The notes under the pieces were generated by a model, which saw only the letters and a program-made list of their open reading frames with translations, ran no database searches and was not told the origin of the DNA. From Strigops habroptila (lineage: Eukaryota; Chordata; Aves; Psittaciformes; Psittacidae), in NCBI RefSeq assembly GCF_004027225.2, contig NC_044277.2, positions 39,288,305 to 39,352,304 on the forward strand: a DNA stretch of 64,000 bases. Reading direction: 5' to 3'. Positions 1 through 10,900 of this stretch are shown in pieces (position 1 is the stretch's first letter; the number at the start of each line of letters is the position of its first letter). The translations under genes and the position numbers were made by a program.

Positions 1-2357
1 TATCTGTGCAAAAATGACTAGAACAAACTTCTTGATAAGGGAAGCTTGTGCATGACTTGAAGCTGGTTAGAGGGTGGTACTGTTGTTTTTGTAATCCTGG
101 TAATGCTGATCACCTTTCATGGTGCATCTTCATTACACCTGCTGAGTTGCACATCTGCTGTCCCTGTGGCACAGTTGTGCATGTCTCACCGCAGGCCTGC
201 AGCTGTGCTTCCCACTCAGCTGGGAGCAGGGGAGGAGGAGGGTATATTCCAGTGTGAGGGATGCTGGAATGAAGAAAGTGGAAACTAACCTTCAGTTTTC
301 AGCACTCAAGGGCCACTCTAGCCAAATATAAAAAGAAGAGGGTGTAGCTATGTACGTGACACAGGTAAGGGATAATAAAACCAGAGGCAGACAGGAGCAA
401 AGAAGTGGTAAGAGGGTCTTGGTGCACGATTCCTCACTTATAATCTTCTGTCAGCTGTTCACTAACAGCTAATCCACTAATAATCCTCCTGCTGAGCCAC
501 ACAGAAAAAAAGACTCTACTACTGTTATTTCAGAAATGTCATGTTCGACTGACAACTGATGCAGAATCATACTGACAACTTTCCTATGTTGTTAGCTGAC
601 AACAAGACTCTAGTATTAGTGCTTGGTGCCACTGTTCATTTAATGCAGGGCAGTAGACTTTGGATCGTAGTGTTCAGTGTCAGGCTTTGCAAGATGAGGC
701 AGCGTGGTTCCAGGTTTTGTTTCCCCCGCACCCTGATGATTCAGCTTCACACAATGACTTGGAGTTTTGCAAGACTATAGTGAACTAAATTCATGCAGGC
801 AGGGCAGGATATGGTTGAAAACTTTGTGCCTAATAAAACAGTCTCAAAGCCAATAGAGAATGTATGTGTACCTTAAATACCTGCTTCTGGTACTTCATCA
901 GCCACACAGAGACCTGGAAAGAGTCATTCCACTAGGAAGAAGACCAAAAAGCCCTGCACATGTGGTGTCCTTGTTCCTTTCCTGTACCACCAGAATGAAT
1001 GACAGCTTTTGGCTGTCAAGAAATTTATTTCTAATATCCCTGTTCCAGAAGTACCCAACCCCAAAAGGAATGTGGCCTTCTCTGACCCACCCCTCCCTCC
1101 CTTAACTTCAGCTAAACTTCAAAGAATTTAGAGCTTTGAAAGAGGGAGTAACTCTGGGTGTTTTGATCCTCCTACTTTTGAAGAAACAGTAGTCTTTTCC
1201 TCATTATGTTGCAAAATGGCATCTGTGTTCACATTTACTTCCAGGATCTCCTGCATATTATCTTTTTTGCTTATCCATTGTTTTTTCTTGCTGCTTAGTC
1301 AAGATGACAGCTTGCAGCCAGTTTTCCTGTTTTCTGAGAATCCTTTCCTGTGCAGAGGAACAACAGTAGAAGCACATTTCCTTGTGGTATTTTGTGCTGC
1401 CTATAAAACACCCAGTGCTTTCTTCCACCTCTTGTAGGCAGTTATGGAGGGGTTTGTGGTTCTTACAAAGCTGTTTTGGGATGCTCTTTGGGAATTGCGG
1501 TAATTGCTCGCTACTAAACTTCAATATAGAAGCATAAATATAAATGCAGAAACAAACAGGAAATAGTGTTTATACCTGAAAAAGATGTTTGACAAGATCA
1601 GCTGGAACATACTTTCCTGTGCTGCACAAATGGGGAGGTTTAGAGTTTTGGAAAGCTCACCTCTCCTAGCAGCTAGGGAAGAGGCTCAGTAAAGGTCTCC
1701 TGTACTTTGCCTGAAAGCAGAGTGAGGAAGCCTGGGCTGACTGTCTCAACTGTCATCAAAAGACTCAAGTGCTGTGCAAGCTGGCTTCAACCTTCAAGGT
1801 GTATGGCAGCACTTTTTCTGTGCTCAAGTTGCTCTGTGGAAAACACAAGAGGATTTGAATATAACGCAAGGAACCTCGCAAGTGAAGGTTTAGATATTGC
1901 AGCCCTCATGTATATTTGATGTACCTAATCCTGGTGAACTCACATGAGGATCTGTGTACTGTGCCTTACCACATGGCGCAACAATGGCCCTACAAACAGA
2001 ATTGCCCATTGGTTTTAAGATGGTTTACTGTAGCAAAATACTTGTTGTGTTAGTTAAACTCTCTGCAGCAGAAACTTGTCTGGAATAGTCACAGCAAGAA
2101 TCGGAGCTGCTGAAAGCAGAAGCCTGTGTGGAGCTGTTGGGCTTCATACCTCCAAACAAAGTCCAGTTGTAAGCTCAGCTCTAAAAAGACATCGGGTGGG
2201 AACATGCAAGAACCTGAGGCATTTGGATCTGTAACAAGCATAAGAAGTTCAACTCAGTTGATACGTGCTATGTTTTTATTTCTTATGTTTTCATATGTAA
2301 AACTTAGAAGGCATCTTTTGTATTTATTTCATGATATCTCGAGGCTTTTTGTTTTAG
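1..2357 (+). other. SDR16C5: SDR16C5 upstream intron sequence
   Basis: No convincing exon is visible here. The stretch ends in a TTTTAG splice acceptor immediately before the first recognisable SDR16C5 exon, so it is most simply the intron that precedes it. The exons for the N-terminal membrane segment and the TGxxxGxG cofactor motif of the family are not seen and should lie left of the window. The small open frames look like chance. Confidence 0.6.
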
Positions 2358-2489
2358 GTTAAAAAAGAAGTTGGCGATGTCAGCATCGTAGTCAACAATG
2401 CTGGTATTGTAACTGGGAAGAGATTTATCGATTCTCCAGATTCACTTGTGGAAAAAACCATGGAAGTGAACATAATGGCACACTTCTGG
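2358..2489 (+). CDS. SDR16C5: SDR16C5 exon with NNAG motif
   Basis: 44 codons in phase 0. The acceptor is TTTTAG and the donor is GTAATA after TGG. It encodes the end of the cofactor-binding fold: [12 protein letters not shown], where the NNAG signature stabilises the central beta sheet, then a helix ending in [10 protein letters not shown] whose Asn is the conserved SDR catalytic-tetrad position. Confidence 0.93.
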
Positions 2490-5400
2490 GTAATACCTGT
2501 ACTTTGTATATACATACTAAAATATTGGTTTAACGTGTTTTCAGTATTAATTTTGCCTTTTGGAATTGAAGGAAATATGCAAGGATATACAGATCCTTGT
2601 AACTTCAATCAGAAATGATATGAGGAATTACTTTCTATGTCTGGAAGTCTGTAAAATAAGAGTGGAAGAATGGATCCTTTGGGAACTTCTGCGATAGGTA
2701 GATGGAAGCAAAAATGCTTCATATTTAGAAATGCTCCTAAGAATTGAAGTTTACCATCTGCTGAATTCTGAAGTTAGTCATATGTTATAATCTCAAAATT
2801 AATTGACATGAAGGAGGCTCAGCCTAAAAGTTGCTGCTCTGCTAACAGAGAAATGTTCAGTTCTGTTAGTGTTCTAGTTGCTTTGTGGTTATAATAGTTT
2901 CAGTAAGAAATACCACGTGTTCAGGCAATGCTCTTAAGTGGGGCTTTTGTCCAAAATGAGTAACTTAATGTGCTTTTTCTTCCAGGGAAGGCAGGTCATC
3001 TATATGGTGTTCCTATCATAAATAATTGCAAAGGAGATATTAGAACATGCTTCAGTTTCTGCATAAATTTAATCCCAAACATTCATTTAATAGAAGGAAG
3101 AAGTGAAATTCAAGTTTTTGCCATTTCACAAATTCACAGTGAACACTTAATTCCATTTGAAACATTGCAGTGCTGAGCTTTAGGCTGAAATTTAGCAACT
3201 AGCTGAAGCTGTATGTTTAGCTTTCAGCAAGTTACCATCTGTCTATGGTGTTGAGGAGAAAGTGGTACTGGTGGGGCCTGGAAAGTCCCAGCTTGGTAGC
3301 TGAAGGTTAGAGTTCAAACAACAAACTCGTTCCCCCTTATTTAAACTGTAGGGAGAATTTCTTTATAAACAACACCTTCAAAATATTATAGCACATATCT
3401 TACTTAGTAACATGTTTCATTGCAACCCTGACTTCTGTTGCAGACTTACAAAGCCTTCCTCCCAGCAATGATAGCCTCTAACCATGGACACTTGGTTAGT
3501 ATTGCAAGTTCAGCGGGACTGACTGGAGTCAATCTTCTTTCAGGTGCTGTATTAAAGCTATTGTTCATCTAGACAATTAGTTTGATTTAAACTCTGCTAT
3601 CAGCACTCACAAAAATAAATCCTAATTTTGAGTTTCTGGGTCTTTGTATATAGGTAAAGCAAATGGTCAGACTTTCAAACTAGCTGACCTTAAGTAGGCC
3701 ATTCCTTTCAAAAGAGTTTTCCAGGTACTCAGCAGGGCTGTGAAATAGGGTTTTCTGCCAAGGAGCCATGTAGAGCTTTGGCAACTGAGAACTTCAGTGG
3801 TGCTAAAGTTAACCTGCAGGTATTTGGAAGAGGCCATTTGGTGGTTTGGTTTTGGCAAGCATGTTCCCAAACTAAGCAGAGCCCTGCACAGGTTTCCTTG
3901 ATTCAAAGAACTACTAAAATCCAGGTGTGGTGCAGAGGTGTGATATCTCATTTTGCATTCTCTGTCTCAGCTATTCATTCAAGACAGCCCACACAATGAT
4001 GGAAAGAAAGTGGTGAGATTAGGGCAAACTCAGAAGGCATTTTGAAAAATGTATGCAAAGGGGAAGGAAAACAAAATAAGGTGACATAGCAGTAAAACAA
4101 ATGTAGCTTCAAGGCACGGATAATGAAGACAAATTGAGTTTCAAGTTGAACCCACATTAGAGAGTCTTGAAAGCTTGAGTTTGCTGCATAAGAAGCTAGC
4201 GCATGAATTCAAAGATAAGGTCTGGTATGAAAAGATCATTTCATTTGCTATTGTTCAGTAGAGAGTGGAAAGGTGATTTGCTGGGTTGTGATGAGAAACC
4301 CTTTGTTTGCCAGTCAGTCTAGAACAACAGTTAACTTAGGAGGGGGAAAGTAAAGGAGTGAATCACATCAAAGGCAAATTTCATTTGTAACCTAATCCTG
4401 AAAACAGTTCCTACTCTGTTGTGTTTTATTATTGGACAGCAATTCCCTGCAGGTCCTGTGTATATATAATTTCTGTAGTATAGTGCTGCTGTTGATACTG
4501 TTAAAAAAAACAAACACCAATCTGTGGCAAGATAGTTTACTTGCTAGAACATAGTTTTCTTCCTGTGCTCTGTCGTGCTACCACTCCTGTGTATGTGTTC
4601 AGTGGTAGGACTCACAGAACCTGCTTGGTAAAGTTTAATTAGTAGATGAAAATGTTTAACTGCAATGTTTTATTCATTTTACAGATTACTGTGCAAGTAA
4701 ATTTGCAGCTATTGGTTTTGCGGAGTCAGTTAATCTAGAGATGAGACGACTGGGAAGGACTGGTGTTAAAACCACAATTGTGTGTCCTTACTTCATAAAC
4801 ACAGGGATGTTTGATGGCTGTAGCCCTAAGTGAGTAAACTCTTGTGAGGTTTTTTAGTGCAACTTGCATGCTTAGCATATTGCATACTCCTATCTCTTTA
4901 TGAAATTAATGAGCTAGGCTTTTCTCTGCTTGTGTTATTTTTAGGGCCTCAGGTGGGTGTTAACAGTGCTTATCCAGTGAGTGGGCAACCCAAATGGCAA
5001 AGCCCTTGGTACTTTGATATCCATGTAAGCTGAAACATGAAACTTAGTTGGTGTCCTTTCCTCTGCAGAAGCCAAATGCTCCAGCTGTCCTTTCTGTTTT
5101 CTAAACCCCCATTCGCCTCCTGAAAACAGTGGCATAGCTTTGCTAGTATGCTTGTATAATAATAGAGTTTAAGGAGCTGAATAAAAGCCTATTGTGTCTT
5201 AATATGAGGACTGCTGGTGTTATGAGAGATCATACAAAGGGAAAGTAACAATGGCCGCTGTCCTGGGTTCAGCTGTAGCAGTCATTTTTCTCCTTCTTAG
5301 TAGCTGGTGCAGTGCTGTGTTTTTGACTTTAGTCTGGGAACTGTGCTGATAACACCGATGTTTTTAGTTGTTGCTAAGTAATGTTTATTCCAACCAAGGA

Positions 5401-6746
5401 CTTTCTCAGTCTCATGCTTTGCCAGGGAGGAGGGGAAGCCGGGAGGAAGCAGAGACAGGACACCTGACCCAAACTAGCCAAAGGGGTATTCCATACCACA
5501 GCACGTCATGCCCAGTATATAAGCTGGGGGGAGTTACCCGGAAGGCCCAGATCACTGCTCGGGTCGGGCTGGGTATCGGACGGCGGGTGGTGAGCAATTG
5601 TATCCTCTCCCCTTGTTATTTCCCTTATCATTATTATCATTGGTGGTAGCAGCAGTGGTTTTGTATTATACTCTAGTTGTGGGACTGCTCTTATCTCAAC
5701 CTGTGGGAGTTACATTCTTTTGATTCTCCTCCCCATCCCTGCGGGAGCGGGGGCAGGAAGAAGGCGGGGAGTGAGCGAGCGGCTGCGTGGTTCCGAGTTA
5801 CCAGCTGGGCTTAAACCACGACAGCCACTCACTCTCTAACATAATGAAGGTTCTATTGTTCATAGGACTTGTGGTATTTATTTCTTCTTTTAGTTGACCA
5901 ACTGCAAAATGGAGACTTCTTTTGAGTAAAATGTGAATTCAAAGCAATTTGTTACAGTAAGAAATGCGTTCTCTTCCAGGTGGCCACATCTGCTTCCCAA
6001 TCTGGAGCCCGAGTATGTGGCTGAGAAGATAATCACTGCTGTTCGACGGGACCAAGAAGTATTGCTGCTACCACGTGTTCTTTATTTCTTTTTTGCTTTG
6101 AAAAAGTAAGTTATGCCTCTCCTTTTCCTCTCTCTCTTTCCTGCCCAGGGATGTTTTAGCTATATACTTGACTAAAAGTGCGAACTAGGCTTCCACTTGG
6201 GCAGAACTTAATGAAAATGCACACCAACATTTCTGGAGTTCTCTTTTTATTTTTTTTCATCTCTAGGGGTTCAGTCTACCCTTGGACCACAGAACAGTGA
6301 CAGAAATGTCTTAACTGTGACCTGCTGACTCCATTTGCTGTAGTTTTATTGTGGGCTGTAGAGATTGGGCCTGCTCCTCAGTAACTGCATATCTGGTGTC
6401 TTGCTCTAGCATTAGAGCACTTCTGACTGTTGCAAGCCAGACTGGGAAATTGATCTGCCTAATAACTCAGGCTGCCAAGGGAGTGTAATGGATATTTTGA
6501 GAGGACCACTGGTAGTATGTTCTAGAGAGTATAGTGTCTTTGCTACTGTTTGCCAGGAAAACCAATTCTGTGATAAAACTGGACAACTCTGCTAATGTCT
6601 GTTTTGGTTTGGTTTTGTGTTCTTTCTCCTCTTTAACTCCCCTACCTTACAGCATCCTACCAGTGAAAGCTTCTGTTCTCCTTATGGAGTATTTTGGAAC
6701 CCTCCATGTCATGGATGGCTTCAAAGGTCGAGCGAAGAAGGACTGA
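2358..6746 (+). CDS. SDR16C5: SDR16C5 (epidermal retinol dehydrogenase 2), C-terminal five exons, partial
   Basis: Short-chain dehydrogenase/reductase of the SDR16C group. Family knowledge: a membrane-associated enzyme of the endoplasmic reticulum or lipid droplets that oxidises all-trans-retinol to retinal with NAD, the first step toward retinoic acid. Five exons (2358-2489, 3444-3543, 4685-4829, 5980-6105, 6653-6746) join in frame to 199 codons including TGA. Every intron is GT-AG. Visible motifs are NNAG in the first exon, the serine block ASSAG in the second, and the catalytic YCASK (YxxxK) with KTTIVCP in the third. The blocks [10 protein letters not shown] and [11 protein letters not shown] fit mammalian SDR16C5 better than RDH10 or HSD17B11, and CHCHD7 next door is the expected neighbour. 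The matching part of human SDR16C5 is nearly the same length. The N-terminal Rossmann half is outside the window. An SDR16C6-like paralogue is the main alternative. Confidence 0.92.
3444..3543 (+). CDS. SDR16C5: SDR16C5 exon with catalytic serine
   Basis: 33 codons plus one base, starting after TTGCAG. It encodes [20 protein letters not shown] followed by ASSAGLTG; the second Ser of that block is the usual SDR catalytic serine. The donor is GTGCTG, a weak but valid GT site, and the split codon (G|AT, Asp) is completed by the next exon. Confidence 0.92.
4685..4829 (+). CDS. SDR16C5: SDR16C5 exon with YxxxK active site
   Basis: The acceptor is TTTTACAG and the donor is GTGAGT. The exon completes Asp and reads [14 protein letters not shown], giving catalytic Tyr and Lys in YxxxK spacing. 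It continues through [14 protein letters not shown], the substrate-loop region, to a split Lys codon (AA|G). All key residues are intact, so nothing here argues against an active enzyme. Confidence 0.94.
5259..5823 (+). mobile_element. Solo LTR in SDR16C5 intron, sense orientation
   Basis: A 565-bp element begins TGTCCTGGGTTCAGC and ends ACCACGACA, so it has TG...CA termini. A TATATAAG box lies near 5517. The flanks GCCGC (5254-5258) and GCCAC (5824-5828) look like a 5-bp target duplication with one difference. The start sequence is familiar from LTRs abundant in neoavian genomes. No internal retroviral sequence adjoins it, so it is a recombined solo LTR. It is locally GC-rich compared with the surrounding intron and lies in the same direction as SDR16C5 transcription. 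I recognise the LTR by memory of its start, not by a search. Confidence 0.85.
5980..6105 (+). CDS. SDR16C5: SDR16C5 C-terminal exon 4 of those visible
   Basis: Starts after TCTTCCAG and ends at an AA|GTAAGT donor. It encodes [17 protein letters not shown], then a basic segment ([12 protein letters not shown]) and a hydrophobic helix [10 protein letters not shown]. The proline-rich start and the LEPxY block are conserved in SDR16C proteins. The terminal hydrophobic stretch fits the family's C-terminal membrane or lipid-droplet contact. Confidence 0.92.
6653..6746 (+). CDS. SDR16C5: SDR16C5 terminal coding exon and stop
   Basis: The acceptor is CCTTACAG. It encodes [20 protein letters not shown], then DGF and a basic tail ending KKD before TGA at 6744-6746. 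The motif LHxMDGF and the short lysine-rich tail match mammalian SDR16C5, which confirms this as the natural C-terminus. Confidence 0.92.
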
Positions 6747-7990
6747 AAAAGCACAAAATTCAGAGACCAGCAACTCTAAAGTGGACCTTGCTAAAGGTGG
6801 TGGTGGGAAAGGACTGTTTCTCTAGCAGCTGTGAACTGAAGGATCCTCACCTCTCATTAGTAACAGGTTTTAAGAAGATTGTTTTTTAATTGGTTCTTAA
6901 TCAATAGCTTTCACTCAAACTATTTGTTTTTAATTCAGTGTACTGGGTTTTTTTTTTTCACCTCATTGTGGAAAGACGTTAACTGAAATTAGTCCTTTCA
7001 GTTCTGTCTGTAATGCCTTAAACATCATCCTGCATCACAAACTAATATTTGGCCCTTCTGGGGGAGAAGGGACTGAGAAACCACATTTATTTGGCAGGGA
7101 GCCAGGAAAGCCTCTCATGGACCTGACTTCTCACTATCATTCACTGAACCGTGAGGAGGGGCTGTACTGCTGGTGTCATTACCATTCCCTGGGTAAGCTG
7201 AGGAATTCAAGAGCTTCCTGGAACAAAATACTTGAATCTATACAAATGGAAGTTTTATGAAATGAAAAATGTGCTGTGTTGGTGCAAAACCAGTGAAATA
7301 TATCAATTTTTGGAGGTGGTGATCTTGGGACTCACAGAGGGATTGCTGTGAAACCGTAACAAGAAGATGACACATGAAATGGCAGAGCATCTCAGTTGTG
7401 ACAGCATCATGTCTGACAGCATGAAGCACATCATGCAGCTCCCACACAAGAGCTTTACCATTGCTTGAAACTTCAAATAGTCTCTAAAAAAAATGACTGG
7501 GTTCCAAATTTGACTGGAGTGGCTGCATTGGTTTGACAATTGCCGATACAGTGATTCAAAGACAGTGCAGAACATGATATTTTGTTGCCTGTTATGTTTC
7601 TTTTCCATGTGAGTTCATATTCCTGTGGTAGCAGAAATTTTACTATCCTGTAATGCTTCAAAGCACAAAGAATGTAATTTTTCTTGACACTTAACTTGAT
7701 CCTCTGAGCAAGAGTGGGAAGGAAAACAACAACAGAAAAGTAGCAGCTGAGATACAGGCTCTATTACGTAAATAAATTTATGAATTTGGAAATTGATCTG
7801 AAGAGCACTAGGCAGCGGCTTGGAAGCTGGTCTTCATAGTGGTCTGATCTTATTTTACGAAGGAACCAAGCAGATTCCTCTTTTCTGGTAACTTTGCTAG
7901 GGGCACTTGATGCTCTGAAGACACCTGTGTGGACTGTGTGCCTCACTAAGCAGCTATCCAAAACCCTAAGCCTTCTAAAATAAATCTTTT
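6747..7990 (+). other. SDR16C5: SDR16C5 3' UTR (probable)
   Basis: Non-coding sequence directly after the stop codon. Exact AATAAA hexamers occur at 7771-7776 and 7979-7984, and either could end the transcript. Which one is used cannot be read from sequence, so the right boundary is a guess. Confidence 0.45.
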
Positions 7991-10900
7991 AAGAAAATAA
8001 TAGCTTCTCTGACTGAGTTTTTCTTTGCTGTGACAGTCAGGTTTGGATCCACAGCTACCAGGTAGTCTAGAGGAATGCAGAACTACTGTGTCTTTGGTGA
8101 GACTTATGAGGATCACTTCAAGAGGCGGGGGAGCATTACAGGTAGTGGCTTTCGTCCCCTCACTGTATAACACACTTTCCTGTAGTCCCCGGTGTCTCCA
8201 TCTTAACAGTTCTTTTTTCTGCTGCCAAAGCCACCAAGCTCACAGCCTGATGGTGTGAAGATAGCATATACCTGAGGAAAACATAGCTTTGTCTGGGACA
8301 GAGGGGTGGAATAAACCTTCATACCTTCTCTTGCCCTCAGCGATATTCACAGTAGAAATAAGAATGTTCTCATACTTGGAACACACATGTACAAGAAAAA
8401 GGTATGACAAAGGCATGGGCTATGTGCCAAGGTGCCTTCTGGTGTTGGGTCTGCTGGGTAGTTACTGCTTGATCAAAACAAACCTTGATTATTGGTACAG
8501 CTCTGTTGAGAGATGTCATCCTTATCCAAGGTGGTGAATAACTCATCTACCTAAGGAGATGTGGTTCTGCAGGACTTGTATTGGGAGAGTCTCCCAGCCT
8601 CTCTGCCCAGGAGGGAAGAACTACAGAAAAGACGCAGGAGAAGCAGAGCCCTAAGAGAGGCTCTGGCATATTCTGATTCTCCATCCTCTTTGTGCCTTGA
8701 GGTCTAGTGACAGCGTCCCGGCCTCTGGCACGGGAAGAAGAATCAACAGAGCCAGAACATGAGCAGCAGCTACAGCACTGTTGGCCAATACCTCAGCAAT
8801 AGCAAAAAGAGGCTTTGCCTGTTGGCACTATAAACTTCATGCCATGAATGTGCCTGTGAAACCTAGGTGATGGCACAGTCACCCTGGGGAGGAATCTGCA
8901 TCACCTATAGTAAGTATATCACTGTAAAAGCAGCTTGCTTGGACATTAATGCAGAAAGAGATGTGGTAGCTGAGGAATCTGTTAGGCATGCAGTCCTCAG
9001 TGATTACTGCTCAGAAGTGGGAATTCTGGGTGAGAGCTAACTTGGAGGGTCTTCTCTATACTCATTCTAGAAAATACACTTTACTTACTGCTCTGTCTGC
9101 ATGTTTCTGGCATGATAATGGTTGACCCTGGAGCGTGATCATACAATACACCATGCACAGTTAAGAAATTCCAAAACTGATTCAAGTCATGCTACAGTTA
9201 TTGCAAAATAGCATACCTGTTTTTTGGGAAGCTTCTAGCAATTTAAGAGAGAGCTGTCAGTTCCAAGTAATCCCATCTGTAAAGGGTGTGTATCCAGGAG
9301 GAAATAAATAAAATCTGCAGAACAGCCAGGTGAGGTGCTTGTTCGAAGTGTTTCCTTCAGGAAGTACATCATTTCCACACTCTGCTATTGAGCCAGTCGG
9401 TAACAGAGAATGAGAGTAAAATGATGAGGTATCCAGGTGAAATCTCCCTACATGTTACAACTCCCTACAAAAAATGAAGACCAAGTTAATTTCACAAAAA
9501 ATTAAATACTTGCAGCAAGTAGAGCTTGCTTGTAGAAATTACATCCACGCGCAGGAACAGGCAGAAATCTGTTTCCAACCTTGCTTCTGAGCCGAGCACT
9601 TGGAAGACAGCTATAAGGCTTTCTCGACTTTTTGTTCATTTACATTGCTGATGAAATGCCTAAGTGCCTTCACTCATGCTTTATACGGATAATTTTTTCT
9701 GCAATAATATTTATATTAACATTTTAAAGATTATGGTTCGTCCTTAGCATTCAGATAATTAAGAAACCAAAGTGTCTTTGATTTTAATTTGTATGGGATT
9801 GTAACTCTTTCCATATAAAGTAGATCAGGTTTTCAGATTCCCTTCAAAGGGGAGAGAGCACTTAAAAGAGTCATTTCACAATCAAGGAATAAGTCCTGTC
9901 ATCTGCTTCTTTCTGGATTTGGAGAGGGACAGCTACATTTGATGGGAGAGAGCTACGGTTTCTAAAGTGGAAAACCACCTCAGAGAAGAAGGCTGGAGGA
10001 TGCATGAAAAAGTAGTGAGGAAGTTTAATTCAGCAGTTCAAATGGGAGTCTGCTAAACATGTGGAGGGATCCAAGAAAAGAGGGAAGGGTGGTATTGGTG
10101 ATATTGTTGATGAGTAATTAGTTGGTACTTGGTCTCTGTATGGGAAGTATCAGAAGACATTCTTTTGGTCCTCAGGATTCTTAAAGGCTGGACTTCTTTC
10201 TACTGCTTTAGAGAATTTCCTGAGCTAAAAAAGAGGTAGTTTAGTGTCATGTCCTGAAGTCTCAGACAAGGTGGACTAGCAGAGGGTTAGCACTTCGAAA
10301 AAGTAGAATATAGGACAGGAAGGGGGGTGTGTCTATATGTATACAAATATACATACACATACATACTTCAATTATACATATATGAAGTATAATATTTGTT
10401 TTGCTTGGAATCTGCCTGTAACAGGTAAAAAGAGGTAGCTCAGGACTGTTGTGAGTGAAGGGGCAACATGCCCCCTTCCTGAGGCAGACAGGATGGCTTG
10501 TAAATCCACCCTCTTTTCAAAACCTTTTAAACTGTATTTTGCAATTTGTTGTGCTGTAGCAGGCTCAAGCTTTACACCTGAAACCATGCAGTGACTTGCC
10601 TGTGCAATGCTTTTCCTCTTGAATTAAATGCTGTCTTTAAAAATAGCAGGCTTTTTGTGGGGTAGCACCCTGACTGCTAAGAACCCTGACTTAGGAGTCA
10701 CTAAGGCATGTTCACATTCTGTATTTTTTTTTATTCACTAGGCTACAAGGCTACCCTTTTTGCCATTATTTTTTTAGAACATAACACACAAATAATGGAT
10801 TTTTCACATCCAAAGGAAGAGCTGTTGCATTATTTTCACTGTGGAGGCCTGTTCTGTGTTCTTTCATATACATACACATTTTGTCTTACTGTATTACAGC

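Noticed and set aside
5368-5649. 93-codon open frame and its antisense partner
   Set aside because: Both lie inside the solo LTR and have no retroviral protein similarity. They are LTR sequence read by chance.
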